From positions 1 through 29,834 of IMG/VR virus record IMGVR_UViG_3300037247_001970: DNA of 29,834 nucleotides, one strand, 5' to 3'. The position numbers were made by a program, and so were the translations under genes. Shown piece after piece: positions 1 to 7,162 of the stretch. The DNA comes from a virus. Position 1 is the stretch's first letter. The number at the start of each line of letters is the position of its first letter. The notes below the pieces were generated by a model that was given only the letters and a program-made list of their open reading frames with translations, made no database searches and was not told where the DNA came from.

Positions 1-1
1 G

Positions 2-283
2 GCGGTCCACGACGAGGTCTGGGCGATCGTTAACGAGGGGCACGAGGTCGGCGAGACGACGACGCTAATGATGCTCACGCGCCGCGACACCGACGCGCCC
101 CGCCCGCACATGTTCGTCGGGAAGAATTTCGATGACATCGGCACGGAGATCGTCATGCTCGACGACGCCGTCTCCCGGGTCGCTACCCGGGTGATCGGGA
201 AGACTGCGACCGCTCGCTTCGTCGACGTACAGAACCGCTCGCGGCAGGCCCGCCGCCGGGCGAGGCGGGAGGCGGGGCGATGA
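2..283 (+). CDS. hypothetical protein, 5' end cut by window edge
   Basis: The reading frame is open from base 2, upstream of the first ATG at 68, and the upstream codons read as normal protein (AVHDEVWAIVNEGHEV). The gene therefore probably begins outside the window, and the ATG at 68 is unlikely to be its real start. The visible part is about 93 residues. It ends in a very basic tail (RQARRRARREAGR) that could bind nucleic acid. I recognise no family. The stop overlaps the next start by 4 nt (ATGA), which indicates translational coupling. Confidence 0.6.
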   Translation, partial: AVHDEVWAIVNEGHEVGETTTLMMLTRRDTDAPRPHMFVGKNFDDIGTEIVMLDDAVSRVATRVIGKTATARFVDVQNRSRQARRRARREAGR

Positions 284-513
284 TTGTCGAGATGACTGTA
301 CGGTTCGAGGTAGACGTGCCCAACTCTCGCACCGTCTCGCGTATCACCGGCTACGCCCTGAACGACGCGCTCCGCGATGTCGTCGAGCGGTATGGTGCCC
401 GGCGGCATCGCGGCGTGGTCGTAGTCTCGAAGTACCCGCACGATCCCGATATCGGGTACGGGATCACGATCGATACCGCGTGGGCGGCGCGCGCTCCCGC
501 GCCCGAGGTATAG
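280..513 (+). CDS. hypothetical small protein
   Basis: This 77-residue protein has alternating hydrophobic and charged residues at the N-terminus (MIVEMTVRFEVDVP), a central helix-like stretch and a second beta-like stretch (HRGVVVVSKYP). That suggests a small alpha/beta domain, but I recognise no family. It starts on an ATGA overlap with the upstream gene, and its last codons run into an inverted repeat that is probably the promoter region of the next unit. Confidence 0.6.
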   Translation: MIVEMTVRFEVDVPNSRTVSRITGYALNDALRDVVERYGARRHRGVVVVSKYPHDPDIGYGITIDTAWAARAPAPEV

Positions 514-527
514 TAGCCTAACGCTAC
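509..527 (+). promoter_or_regulatory. operator-like inverted repeat with possible -10 box
   Basis: Bases 513-527 read GTAGCCTAACGCTAC, with 5-bp inverted arms and a 5-nt centre. This is the exact reverse complement of the element at 25644-25658. A TATAGT sequence at 509-514 could be the -10 box, but I see no good -35. The site lies between the stop of the upstream gene and the gene starting at 557. Confidence 0.45.
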
Positions 528-556
528 GCGCTCCCCGCTGATAAAGGACGACCATC

Positions 557-787
557 ATGCTAACGACCCAAGGTCTCGCGTCCGGCACCCTCGGGGAACT
601 ACGAGCGGCGCTCGCTGCCTTCGCTGACAGCGGTGTCCCGGCGACCGCTACCGTCTCGACGAAGCGTGCCCGCGGCGGCAACCTTACGGAGGTCTCCGCG
701 GAGTGGACCCAGTCCGTCGAGGTCGAGGCCGACGAGTCGAACGACAGGTCGCCCTCGGCCGCGCCGCCGATCCCGCCGTCGAGCTAA
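557..787 (+). CDS. hypothetical small protein
   Basis: This 76-residue protein has a short helical N-terminal half (GTLGELRAALAAFADSGVP) and a low-complexity acidic, then Ser/Pro-rich C-terminus. It follows an operator-like inverted repeat and a purine-rich AAAGGA upstream of its ATG, so it probably opens a transcription unit. The N-terminus looks like a short helix-turn 'LGELRAALA..P..A' module, but I cannot name a family. The overlapping frame that would extend the next gene upstream is a low-complexity Arg/Ser/Pro shadow. Confidence 0.55.
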   Translation: MLTTQGLASGTLGELRAALAAFADSGVPATATVSTKRARGGNLTEVSAEWTQSVEVEADESNDRSPSAAPPIPPSS

Positions 788-830
788 GACCGGCCGTGCC
801 GTACTACCTGACGCCGCGATCCGCGTGCTC

Positions 831-1337
831 GTGAGTAAGCGGGGGCCGAAGGCCGACTCGGCGCTCGTCACGCAGCTCGACGCGGTGTACTCGAACCTGC
901 CGACGATCGCCTGCCGGGGGCTCTGTCAGGCCTCGTGCGGGCCGGTCGTACAGGGCCGCTCGATGACCGGGCAGGAGCTACTCCGCCTACAGGACGCGGG
1001 CGGGGAGAAGCGCGGGAAGCAGCGCCGAGCCCCGCTGGCCTGCCCCTACCTCACGGCAGAGGACGAGACTGGCCGCTGCTCCGTCTACGAGGCGCGCCCG
1101 ATGATCTGCCGCCTCTGGGGTATCGTCGCCGAGATGCCGTGCCCGCACGGCTGCGAGGTCGAGCCGGGGCGACTCTCCGACCGCGAGGCGCGGATGGCGA
1201 TGGCGTTCGTCGAGACGATCGGCGGGAAGATCGCGCCGGACCCGCTGTATACCCACCTCGCGCGGCAGATGATCGGGACGGGCCTCGATGTGAAGCGGCG
1301 CGTGACAATCAGGAAGGCTACTGACGATGGTAAGTGA
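831..1337 (+). CDS. YkgJ-type cysteine-cluster protein (first copy)
   Basis: With a GTG start at 831 the product has 168 residues. It carries Cys at about 28, 32, 36, 71, 83, 93, 104 and 108. The segment GRCSVYEARPMICRLWG matches the YkgJ / CxxCxxCC family pattern (G-x-C-x-Y-x-x-RP-x-x-CR), a putative zinc- or iron-chelating domain whose biochemical role is not settled. The frame stays open upstream to about 633, but that stretch is Arg/Ser/Pro-rich and shadows the previous gene, so I chose the later start. GTG at 825 is also possible. A related protein lies at about 6185-6658. Confidence 0.75.
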   Translation: MSKRGPKADSALVTQLDAVYSNLPTIACRGLCQASCGPVVQGRSMTGQELLRLQDAGGEKRGKQRRAPLACPYLTAEDETGRCSVYEARPMICRLWGIVAEMPCPHGCEVEPGRLSDREARMAMAFVETIGGKIAPDPLYTHLARQMIGTGLDVKRRVTIRKATDDGK

Positions 1338-1518
1338 ACGACTAGAAGAGGCAGAACGGCTGCTAATAAAGGCGCGCGAAGCCCTACGTCTTACGCGCGA
1401 ATATGTGGGCGAAGGATTGCTCCCCAATATCGAGGGGTGGTCGCACTACGACGCGACTATCGCTATTGATGTATTCCTCGCCCCCGAGCCCGTAGCAGTA
1501 GAAGTGAACGGAACGTGA
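1327..1518 (+). CDS. hypothetical small protein
   Basis: This 63-residue protein starts with a clear amphipathic helix (SERLEEAERLLIKAREALRLTREYV) that could form a coiled coil. The C-terminal half is hydrophobic. It overlaps the preceding gene by 11 nt. Third positions are less GC-rich than in most neighbours, which may mean more recent acquisition. I recognise no family. Confidence 0.55.
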   Translation: MVSERLEEAERLLIKAREALRLTREYVGEGLLPNIEGWSHYDATIAIDVFLAPEPVAVEVNGT

Positions 1519-1700
1519 TCCGCTACGTCGTGCGCCGCCGTTACGGTCGACTGGTCGAGAACCCGTGGGACCTCATTATCGTGGACGACGCCGTCGACCC
1601 GGCGACAGAGCGCAGTACCGGCTACTACGCGACGCTCGCCGAGGCGCAGGCCGCCGCGCCCGTCGATACCCCGCTCGCGATCGAGGTACAGATACGGTGA
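1515..1700 (+). CDS. hypothetical small protein
   Basis: This 61-residue protein starts with GTG on a GTGA overlap with the upstream stop. The sequence RYVVRRRYGRLVENPWDLIIVDDA followed by a short 'YATLAEAQAAA' helix resembles many tiny phage proteins of beta-beta-alpha type, but no family can be assigned. It ends one base into the ATG of the following membrane protein gene (TGATG). Confidence 0.55.
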   Translation: MIRYVVRRRYGRLVENPWDLIIVDDAVDPATERSTGYYATLAEAQAAAPVDTPLAIEVQIR

Positions 1701-1888
1701 TGGGGATCGGCTGGCTCCTCTTCGGGTTAGCGATCGTCGTCATCGCTGGCGTGCCGATGGTCCGAGAAGGTTCTCCGTGGGGGCTCGTGGGGCTCGTTGC
1801 GATAGGCGGGATGTACATCGGCGGCTGGCTTGAAAGCTGGGCCGAGCGTATCCGCCGAGAGGATAGACGCGATGCCAGACGGCAGTAA
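1700..1888 (+). CDS. small membrane protein, two predicted TM segments
   Basis: Starting at the ATG at 1700, the product has 62 residues. A first hydrophobic segment lies at about 2-18 (GIGWLLFGLAIVVIAGVP) and a second at about 27-43 (WGLVGLVAIGGMYIGGWL), followed by a charged, Arg-rich C-terminus (RIRREDRRDARRQ). This is the shape of a small inner-membrane hairpin protein. Holin-like activity is possible but not supported by context. It overlaps the next gene by 17 nt. Confidence 0.55.
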   Translation: MGIGWLLFGLAIVVIAGVPMVREGSPWGLVGLVAIGGMYIGGWLESWAERIRREDRRDARRQ

Positions 1889-2321
1889 GCCGACCAACGA
1901 GATCGTCCGCGGTACGAAGTCGCCGTTCAACGACTGGCAGACGCTTAAGTGCCACCCGCCCCAGTTCCAAGCGATCCTCCGCGGGGAGAAGCGGGGCGAC
2001 TTCCGCTCGATCGCCGATCGCGAGTTCGAGGTCGGCGAGCAGCTCAACCTCCGCGAGTGGGACCCCGCGACCGAGCGCTACACCGGGGACACCTGCGTCG
2101 TCCGCGTCCTGCACATCGAGCCCGGCGGCTCCTTCGGTATCCCGGAGGGCTTCGTCGTGCTCTCGCTCGCGCTAGCGGCGTGGCGCTCGTTCCCGCCGGA
2201 GGGCACGCGCGAGACGCTAACGCACCGCTCGCACTGCCCGGTCTGCCACCACAAGCTCGACGAGCCGGTCGATTTTATTGGCGGCACGCTGGAGCCGCCG
2301 CAGGAACTAGGGAGGAACTGA
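1872..2321 (+). CDS. DUF3850 domain protein (PUA/ASCH-like)
   Basis: Starting at the ATG at 1872, the product has 149 residues. The segment LKCHPPQFQAILRGEKRGDF, followed by VGEQLNLREWDP, then RYTGDTCVVRVLHI and FGIPEGFVVLSL, matches the DUF3850 pattern (L-K-x-x-P-x-x-F-x-x-I-x-x-G-x-K, then G-D/E-x-L-x-L-R-E-W-D, then Y-T-G). DUF3850 is a small domain related to ASCH/PUA RNA-binding folds and is common in phages. The C-terminus adds a short HCPVCHHKLDEP knuckle that might bind metal with help from nearby His residues. Function is unknown. Confidence 0.75.
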   Translation: MPDGSKPTNEIVRGTKSPFNDWQTLKCHPPQFQAILRGEKRGDFRSIADREFEVGEQLNLREWDPATERYTGDTCVVRVLHIEPGGSFGIPEGFVVLSLALAAWRSFPPEGTRETLTHRSHCPVCHHKLDEPVDFIGGTLEPPQELGRN

Positions 2322-2512
2322 TGAGCGTACGAGTCGATTTCCGAGACAACGAGTTCCACACGTTCGAGAAGGCCGACGGGATCATCATCGATCCCGAGAA
2401 TAACGGCGTCATCCGAGTCACGAGCGGTATGACGCTAGTCGCGTTCGTACCCGTCGACCAGATCGACGTGATTCAGATCGAGTCCGACGACGCTGATGGC
2501 GACGACGCCTAG
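2321..2512 (+). CDS. hypothetical small protein
   Basis: This 63-residue protein starts at an ATG overlapping the previous stop by one base (TGATG), with GGAGG at 2311-2315 as ribosome binding site. The sequence reads as a small beta-rich protein (VRVDFRDNEFHTFEKADGIIIDPENNGVIRVTSG, given here only as the motif region at about residues 3-36) ending in an acidic tail. I recognise no family. Confidence 0.55.
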   Translation: MSVRVDFRDNEFHTFEKADGIIIDPENNGVIRVTSGMTLVAFVPVDQIDVIQIESDDADGDDA

Positions 2513-2684
2513 GCCTCGCCGCCACAGCTATTGCGCGCGGTGCGGCGTCGACCGCCACGAGAACCGTCGCTTCCGCTACACCTGCGAGGCCTACGGCGGC
2601 GACTCCTACCCCCAGCACATCTGGATGTGGGACTGCGACGACGACTGTGACGAGCATGGCGGCGACTCGGGTAGGAGAACATGA
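2496..2684 (+). CDS. Cys-rich small protein, possible zinc ribbon
   Basis: This 62-residue protein contains YCARCGVDRHENRRFRYTCE (Cys-x2-Cys with a later Cys) and WDCDDDCDEHG, so one half resembles a treble-clef or zinc-ribbon knuckle. Metal binding is an inference from the Cys spacing. It overlaps the upstream gene by 17 nt and the next gene by 4 nt, so all these small genes probably share one mRNA. Confidence 0.5.
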   Translation: MATTPRPRRHSYCARCGVDRHENRRFRYTCEAYGGDSYPQHIWMWDCDDDCDEHGGDSGRRT

Positions 2685-2920
2685 CAGCCACAGCGCGGAT
2701 GCGCGGCCACCGAGTTTGTTGGGACTCATCTGATCGCGTGTGGCGTTATATAGATGATGGATCGCTTACCGAAGCCGACGGCGCGCCGCCCCGTATGTGT
2801 CCTGAATGTAGGCAGCCCCCGACGCCCGAAGGCTTCGATGCCTGTCTAGGTAGAATCTGCGGCGTATCCTCCGCATGCTGCGGGCATGGCGTCGAGCCTG
2901 CCTATCAGGTAGATGGCTAA
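2681..2920 (+). CDS. small Cys-rich phage protein (CPEC...DACLG...CCGHG)
   Basis: This 79-residue protein contains MCPECRQPPTPEGFDACLG and, further on, SACCGHGVEPAY. I recall this combination from small conserved proteins in many phages of high-GC hosts, where it is annotated only as hypothetical. The Cys/His spacing suggests one structural zinc site. It begins on an ATGA overlap with an upstream AGGAG. Third positions are less GC-rich in the first half than in its neighbours. Confidence 0.6.
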   Translation: MTATARMRGHRVCWDSSDRVWRYIDDGSLTEADGAPPRMCPECRQPPTPEGFDACLGRICGVSSACCGHGVEPAYQVDG

Positions 2921-3668
2921 GAAGCTCACCGCCGACGACCTCTGGGAGCTGCTCAAGACTCGCTATAGCGGCGACGAGTGGGTGATCGTATCGGAGGTCC
3001 GTAACCGGGCCGGGTACGACGCCAACCGCACCGTAGACGCCGTGGCGATGAATATGTGGCCGAGCCGTGGCCTCCGGCTACACGGCTTCGAGATCAAGAC
3101 GAGCCGATCGGACTGGCTCCGCGAGCTGAAGGAACCGGCGAAGGCCGACGCCTTCAATCACCTCGTCGACTTCTGGTGGCTCGTCGTCTCCGACCCGGCG
3201 ATCGTGCGCGAGGGCGAGCTGCCGGACAGCTGGGGCCTGCTCGTACCGAGGGGCCCGGGCCTCGGGGTCGAGACGCAGGCGACGAAGCACGAGGGCGTCG
3301 ATGTGACCCGCGGCTTCCTCGCGGCGATGCTCCGGCGGTCCGCGCGCGAGCTAACGCCGGACGCCCAGATCGCTACCGCCCGCCGGGAGGGCCGCGTGGC
3401 GGGGATGGAGGAACGGAAGCGGATGGATCAGGGGCTCCTCGATCAGGCGTTCAGCGAGCGAGACGAATACCGCGACCGGCTCGTCGAGTTCGAGGCGGTG
3501 ATCGGTCAGACGACCCGCGGGTGGGTCGCCCCGGCCGGGCTCCCCGAGTCACTCGCTATCGTGCTCGCCGGGCGCGTCGAACGACACCGCCGTTCGCTGG
3601 AGATGGCCGCCGAGCAGCTCGAACGAGTCGTACACGATATCCGCGCCGTCCTCCCGGCTCCCGAGTAG
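2913..3668 (+). CDS. MmcB-like PD-(D/E)XK nuclease-fold protein
   Basis: This 251-residue protein has in its N-terminal third the line-up E28, D42 (TVDAVAMN) and E60-x-K62 (HGFEIKTSRSDW), then FNHLVDFWWLVVSD. That fits a restriction-endonuclease-like (PD-(D/E)XK) core of the MmcB / DUF type, in which the acidic residues and Lys form the metal site. The C-terminal half is helical and charged, with RDRLVEFEAVI and SLEMAAEQLERVVHDI, possibly coiled coil. A role in DNA processing, repair or host-DNA cleavage is inferred from the fold only. It overlaps the previous gene by 8 nt and is the last gene before a new promoter. Confidence 0.6.
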   Translation: MAKKLTADDLWELLKTRYSGDEWVIVSEVRNRAGYDANRTVDAVAMNMWPSRGLRLHGFEIKTSRSDWLRELKEPAKADAFNHLVDFWWLVVSDPAIVREGELPDSWGLLVPRGPGLGVETQATKHEGVDVTRGFLAAMLRRSARELTPDAQIATARREGRVAGMEERKRMDQGLLDQAFSERDEYRDRLVEFEAVIGQTTRGWVAPAGLPESLAIVLAGRVERHRRSLEMAAEQLERVVHDIRAVLPAPE

Positions 3669-3672
3669 GGGG

Positions 3673-3702
3673 TAGACAGAGCGTAGCGGTGGGCGCTACA
3701 CT
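3673..3702 (+). promoter_or_regulatory. promoter with 17-bp palindromic operator
   Basis: A -35 box TAGACA (3673-3678), an 18-nt spacer and a -10 box TACACT (3697-3702) are present. GTAGCGGTGGGCGCTAC (3683-3699) covers the spacer and the first half of the -10, with 6-bp inverted arms GTAGCG/CGCTAC. The leader that follows holds TAGGAAGAAGGAGG as ribosome binding site for the gene at 3728. It belongs to the repeated promoter family at 15741, 17249, 20200 and, on the minus strand, 15408-15424. Confidence 0.65.
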
Positions 3703-3727
3703 CTTAGGTAGGAAGAAGGAGGCCACG

Positions 3728-3994
3728 ATGACCACGACGAACGACCACGTCAAGACCTACGCCCGCCGCCAGCGCTCCCTCATGCTGGGAGTCTGGAAGA
3801 CCGACGATCGCCGCCACCAGATCAGTGACCTCGTAATGGCGAAGATCGCCACGAATATCGCGAGGGGCTCCGGCGACCCCGTCGAGTTCCGCGAGCTACT
3901 CCCCGACGAGTGCGAGCTATTCGAGGTCGGCCACGACCCGAACAGCGACGGCTTCTGCGACTGCGGGACCAACCTCTGGGCGTCGGCCACATGA
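3728..3994 (+). CDS. hypothetical protein with Cys motif
   Basis: This 88-residue protein starts at the ATG at 3728 after a strong purine-rich RBS. It begins with the M-T-T N-terminus shared by many genes here. The C-terminus has a GFCDCGTNLW motif with only two Cys. I recognise no family. It is the first gene after the promoter at 3673-3702 and is coupled to the next gene by an ATGA overlap. Confidence 0.6.
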   Translation: MTTTNDHVKTYARRQRSLMLGVWKTDDRRHQISDLVMAKIATNIARGSGDPVEFRELLPDECELFEVGHDPNSDGFCDCGTNLWASAT

Positions 3995-4269
3995 CCACCG
4001 ACCGAGACATCGATATCGAGACGACCGCGGACCTCCGGCGCGAGCTGCGAGTGAAGGGCTTCCTGAACGTCGCCTACGTCACGCTACAGGGCCCGAGCGG
4101 CGTCGAGAACCACCTGCGCGTCACGACCGCCGAGCTGACGAACGCGCTCCAGCGCGCCGACGAGTTCGACGCGCACCACCACAAGTTCCGCGCCAAAGTT
4201 ACGTACCGCGAGAACGACCGGAACCGCTATATCGTGATCGACGGCTACCAGCCCGACCCGGGGAGGTAG
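3991..4269 (+). CDS. hypothetical protein
   Basis: This 92-residue charged protein starts at the ATG at 3991 within an ATGA overlap. Its centre (FLNVAYVTLQGPSGVENHLRV) and end (RNRYIVIDGYQPDPGR) read as a small beta-rich fold, with a helix (TTAELTNALQRADEFDAH) between. No family is recognised. Confidence 0.55.
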   Translation: MTTDRDIDIETTADLRRELRVKGFLNVAYVTLQGPSGVENHLRVTTAELTNALQRADEFDAHHHKFRAKVTYRENDRNRYIVIDGYQPDPGR

Positions 4270-4312
4270 CCGTGACTGATGACTGATCTACGGCGGCTAT
4301 AGGAGGAAGACG

Positions 4313-5152
4313 ATGGCACGAAAGAGGGCTACCGGCCCACCTGAACCCGAGTCAACGATCGAGCTAGTTACGCCTGAGATGGCGCGTAACTGGCTCGGCG
4401 AGAGAATTCGCACCCGGAACATGCGCGTCACGAAGGTCTCGGAGTACGCGCTTGACATGAAAGAGGGGCGCTGGCATGTGGCAGCCGCACTCGTATTCAA
4501 CGTCGACGGGCGGCTCATCGACGGGCAGCACCGGCTCGAAGCCGTCGTCGAGTATGGCGAGTCGGTACTGTTCAACGTCGTACGGAATGCCGTACCCGAA
4601 GCGCTGCTCGTCGTCGATACTGGCATAAAGCGTTTACTCGCCGACTTCCTTCGGATAAGGAAGGCGTCGAACGCGTCAGATATCGCCGTACTTATTCGTA
4701 CGATGTGGCGATGGGACGCCTACAAGACATTCAAGGATGTGCCCAAGGTACACAAGGGCCCGACGACCCAGCAGGCTATAACCTACTACGATGAGCACGG
4801 CGAGACCCTAGACGAGGCGGCGTTGTTCGCTAGGGCCTTTTCCCCGCCAACGTTCATCACGAGGTCGGTCGTCGGAGGACTGCACATCCTCTTCAGTGAC
4901 ATCGATAGCGAAGAGGACAAGAAGTTCTGGCGGCTAATCGCTAATGGCGCTGAAGGAGCCTCTGCTATCGTCGCGCTACAGCGCAGGCTCAAGGACAACT
5001 ACACGAAGCGAGAGAAGCTGCCGAGCTGGTATACCGCCGCGCTTGTCATCAAGACGTGGAACTTCTGGCTTGAGGGGACCGAGATCAAGATACTCAAGTT
5101 CAGGCCGGGCGGGACAAGGAACGAACGATTCCCGATGCCGATGCAGAGGTAG
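4313..5152 (+). CDS. DGQHR / ParB-like domain protein
   Basis: This 279-residue protein contains NVDGRLIDGQHRLEAVVE (about residues 63-80) after a helix ending in MKEGRWHVAAALVF. This matches a family common in phages and plasmids of high-GC bacteria, related to the ParB N-terminal or DGQHR (DndB-like) fold, in which the GQHR/GEHR loop binds nucleotide or DNA. Next comes VVDTGIKRLLADFLRI, typical of the family. The C-terminal half is helical and less conserved. The gene has AGGAGG (4301-4306) near its start and noticeably more A/T at third codon positions than its neighbours, which suggests separate ancestry. DNA binding is inferred. Confidence 0.65.
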   Translation: MARKRATGPPEPESTIELVTPEMARNWLGERIRTRNMRVTKVSEYALDMKEGRWHVAAALVFNVDGRLIDGQHRLEAVVEYGESVLFNVVRNAVPEALLVVDTGIKRLLADFLRIRKASNASDIAVLIRTMWRWDAYKTFKDVPKVHKGPTTQQAITYYDEHGETLDEAALFARAFSPPTFITRSVVGGLHILFSDIDSEEDKKFWRLIANGAEGASAIVALQRRLKDNYTKREKLPSWYTAALVIKTWNFWLEGTEIKILKFRPGGTRNERFPMPMQR

Positions 5153-5175
5153 GGCCGCGAAGAGGAGGGCGGTCG

Positions 5176-5478
5176 ATGACCGTTAAGATGTACTGCGACG
5201 GGCCCGACTGTAAGTCGATCGCCCTACTGACTGCCCCTGACTGGTGGCTTGTCCAGCGGAGCCGCGAGACCTTCCACTTCCACGGGCTCCCCTGCCTCGC
5301 GGCGTGGGCGGGCGACAGCATCGTCGTCGCGCTAGCCGCGACTCAGGCCGACGCGGCAGGCGCGGGCGGCGGGGGCGCGTGCTCGCATCCGTGGCACCTA
5401 CGCGAGTCGAGTCGGCGCGGCGGCGACTGCCCGCGCTGCGGCACGCTCGCCGTCACCGAGCCCGTCCCGGGGACGTGA
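5176..5478 (+). CDS. Cys/His-rich small protein, probable zinc binding
   Basis: This 100-residue protein has MYCDGPDCKSIALL near the N-terminus and FHFHGLPCLAAWA after it, a spacing that resembles small actinobacterial zinc-finger proteins with C-x4-C and H-x3-C ligands. A second set near the C-terminus (ACSHPW and GDCPRCGTLA) gives another possible knuckle. A Gly/Ala linker separates the two parts. It overlaps the next small membrane gene by 4 nt (GTGA). Confidence 0.55.
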   Translation: MTVKMYCDGPDCKSIALLTAPDWWLVQRSRETFHFHGLPCLAAWAGDSIVVALAATQADAAGAGGGGACSHPWHLRESSRRGGDCPRCGTLAVTEPVPGT

Positions 5479-5612
5479 TCTGGCTACGGCGGGTCGCTAT
5501 CGGCTTGGCGATATTCGCGCTCGTCATGAGCGCCCTCGCTCTCAACTGGATCGACCTAGCGGCCTCCAGCGCTACCCTCCTCATCGTCCTCTCGCTCTTC
5601 GATGACAGGTAG
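5475..5612 (+). CDS. tiny membrane protein
   Basis: This 45-residue ORF starts with GTG on a GTGA overlap. The sequence is nearly all hydrophobic (RRVAIGLAIFALVMSALAL, then LAASSATLLIVLSLF), enough for one long or two short transmembrane helices, with Arg residues at the N-terminus (positive-inside). Its last bases overlap the next gene by 11 nt. No function can be assigned. Confidence 0.45.
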   Translation: MIWLRRVAIGLAIFALVMSALALNWIDLAASSATLLIVLSLFDDR

Positions 5613-5994
5613 CCCGCTCCACCGCCTCAACGCCGCTAGCCTCGCGACGCCGTGGGGCCTCTGGCGGCTCGCCCGCGGCGGCTTCGACGAGGACTGCGAT
5701 CGCTGCGGTGGGCGGGGTAGGTTCGTCAAGCGGGGCCCGTGCATGTGTCGCGAGGACTACGCCGAGTGGGACGGGTGCCCGGATGGCTGCTCCGCCGAGC
5801 ACGGCTGCGCCCACTGCCTTCGGCGCTGCGGAGAGTGCGGCGGGACCGGCCGCCTCCCGCCGCCGGAGGTACACGCCGACGACTTCGGAGACGCCGCCTC
5901 GCGCGCTCTCGCCGAGGAGCTGATGCCGGGGCTCGACATCGACGAGACGAAGCGGGTCGACTGGGACGCGCCCGCGCTGGAGGGATACGAATGA
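5602..5994 (+). CDS. DnaJ-type CxxCxGxG zinc-finger protein
   Basis: This 130-residue protein has a CDRCGGRGRF repeat, then CMCRE, CPDGC, CAHCL and CGECGGTGRL. The first and last are CxxCxGxG repeats of the kind that pair to form the DnaJ central zinc-finger domain. A J-domain is absent. The last 45 residues are acidic and unrelated. A structural zinc fold is inferred; its partner or role is unknown. It couples to the next membrane protein by ATGA. Confidence 0.6.
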   Translation: MTGSPLHRLNAASLATPWGLWRLARGGFDEDCDRCGGRGRFVKRGPCMCREDYAEWDGCPDGCSAEHGCAHCLRRCGECGGTGRLPPPEVHADDFGDAASRALAEELMPGLDIDETKRVDWDAPALEGYE

Positions 5995-6179
5995 CCCCGC
6001 TCGACCGCCTGATTCTGTTCATCGTCGGAGCGCTGCTCCTCGCGCCACTGCTCACCCTCGTCACGATATCCGGACGGCGGTCGTATCCGAGCTGGGTAGA
6101 GCCCGCCGTACTGTGGGCGTTCATCCCGGCCCTCGCCGGGGGCGTGATGCTCATCGCGTCCGTAGCGACCGGATCGTGA
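5991..6179 (+). CDS. small membrane protein, two TM segments
   Basis: Starting at the ATG at 5991 (ATGA overlap), the product has 62 residues. Hydrophobic segments lie at about 5-25 (DRLILFIVGALLLAPLLTLV) and 38-58 (PAVLWAFIPALAGGVMLIAS), joined by a short basic loop (SGRRSYPSW). This is the second such hairpin protein in the small-gene cluster, after 1700-1888. No family can be assigned. Confidence 0.55.
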   Translation: MTPLDRLILFIVGALLLAPLLTLVTISGRRSYPSWVEPAVLWAFIPALAGGVMLIASVATGS

Positions 6180-6184
6180 CGCAG

Positions 6185-6658
6185 ATGACGGCAGCCGAGG
6201 CAGCGGCGCTCGAATGCAATCGCTGCGGCGACTGCTGCGGGAGCCGTGAGGTTGAATCAGCATGGCCCGACGAAGGCGTCCGGTGGGGCTGGGGGGCGAT
6301 CCCGGCCGACGGGTTCGCAGAGTTCAACGGCGGCGCGCCGCTCATCATCCCGCTCGCCGAGGTCACGCCCGGCTACTACGAGGACACGTTCGCCGTGCTC
6401 TCCGGCCACCACCCCTTCCGGTGTGCGCGGTTCTCGCGCGACGACGAGGGCCTCGGCGTCTGTGGGCTACACGACGCGCCTCGCCCCGCGCTATGCGGAG
6501 AGTTCCCGTTCGATCGCATGGACGACCCTGAGCGGTTCGCGAAGTCCATCGCGTTCTTCCCGCGCTGTACGTGGTACGGCATCGAGATCGTCGAGGGGTG
6601 CCGGGGCGGGCGATCGACAGGTCCCCCGACCTTCCCCCAGCTAAGGACGCTGGGCTGA
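6185..6658 (+). CDS. YkgJ-type cysteine-cluster protein (second copy)
   Basis: This 157-residue protein opens with CNRCGDCCGS (Cys 11, 14, 17, 18), the hallmark CxxCxxCC of the YkgJ family. It continues with HPFRCARFSRD, GVCGLHDAPRPALCGEFPF (Cys 93, 104), the matching G-x-C-x-x-H-x-x-RP-x-x-C block. The domain is thought to chelate zinc or iron; no reaction is established. An alternative GTG start at 6176 would give the 4-nt GTGA overlap usual for this cluster. Compare the divergent copy at 831-1337. Confidence 0.75.
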   Translation: MTAAEAAALECNRCGDCCGSREVESAWPDEGVRWGWGAIPADGFAEFNGGAPLIIPLAEVTPGYYEDTFAVLSGHHPFRCARFSRDDEGLGVCGLHDAPRPALCGEFPFDRMDDPERFAKSIAFFPRCTWYGIEIVEGCRGGRSTGPPTFPQLRTLG

Positions 6659-6685
6659 ACGGCCCCCCGCCCCGACGAGACCAGT

Positions 6686-6700
6686 GTAGCGGTAGACTAC
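6686..6700 (+). promoter_or_regulatory. operator-like inverted repeat with -10-like TAGACT
   Basis: GTAGCGGTAGACTAC is a 15-bp member of the operator family, with GTAG/CTAC arms. TAGACT (6693-6698) inside it fits a -10 box. I see no convincing -35. It lies between two genes, 24 nt before the ATG at 6724. Confidence 0.45.
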
Positions 6701-6723
6701 GTGAGCGACGAAAGGACGACGCG

Positions 6724-7161
6724 ATGGACGACGGAGAGAAGCGACTACAGGCGGCCGTGCGAGAGCTACGTGACCACCTCATCGAGCAGCGGGACGGAGA
6801 CTCGGTGCCCGCGGGGGTGGGCGCATGGAACGGGGCCGTGAGGATAGTAACCGATCTAATGCAGGCCTACGGTATCCCGCTGGAGGACCCGCTACCGGAG
6901 CAGGTCGATATCACTCCGGCGCTGATCGAACGGCTCCTCGACGAGGCGGAACTGTCGCCCGGCGAGATTACGCCCGGCGCGCGCGCGATGCTCACGGTCC
7001 TACGGTGGCTCTACGTACGTCAGCCGGAGAGCGAGAAGAGCGACCCCGTTAACATCTGGATCGCGCGAGCGGCGACGCTCTACGACCAGCGCTCCGAGGC
7101 GAGGCCCACCGATACGCCGCTGGCGATCGATCATAGCCACCCCATCGAGGCGGGCGGCTAG
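6724..7161 (+). CDS. hypothetical helical protein, possible small-terminase-position gene
   Basis: This 145-residue protein is largely helical (GEKRLQAAVRELRDHLIEQR and ITPALIERLLDEAELSPGEI). It lies two genes upstream of the terminase large subunit, where a small terminase subunit often sits, but I see no clear DNA-binding helix-turn-helix, so that role is only positional. Start chosen at the ATG at 6724 with AAAGGA upstream; the open frame before it is shadow. The operator-like repeat at 6686-6700 lies directly before it. Confidence 0.55.
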   Translation: MDDGEKRLQAAVRELRDHLIEQRDGDSVPAGVGAWNGAVRIVTDLMQAYGIPLEDPLPEQVDITPALIERLLDEAELSPGEITPGARAMLTVLRWLYVRQPESEKSDPVNIWIARAATLYDQRSEARPTDTPLAIDHSHPIEAGG

Positions 7162-7162
7162 C

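Noticed and set aside
633-830. N-terminal extension of the first YkgJ protein
   Set aside because: It encodes Arg/Ser/Pro-rich low complexity and shadows the gene at 557-787.
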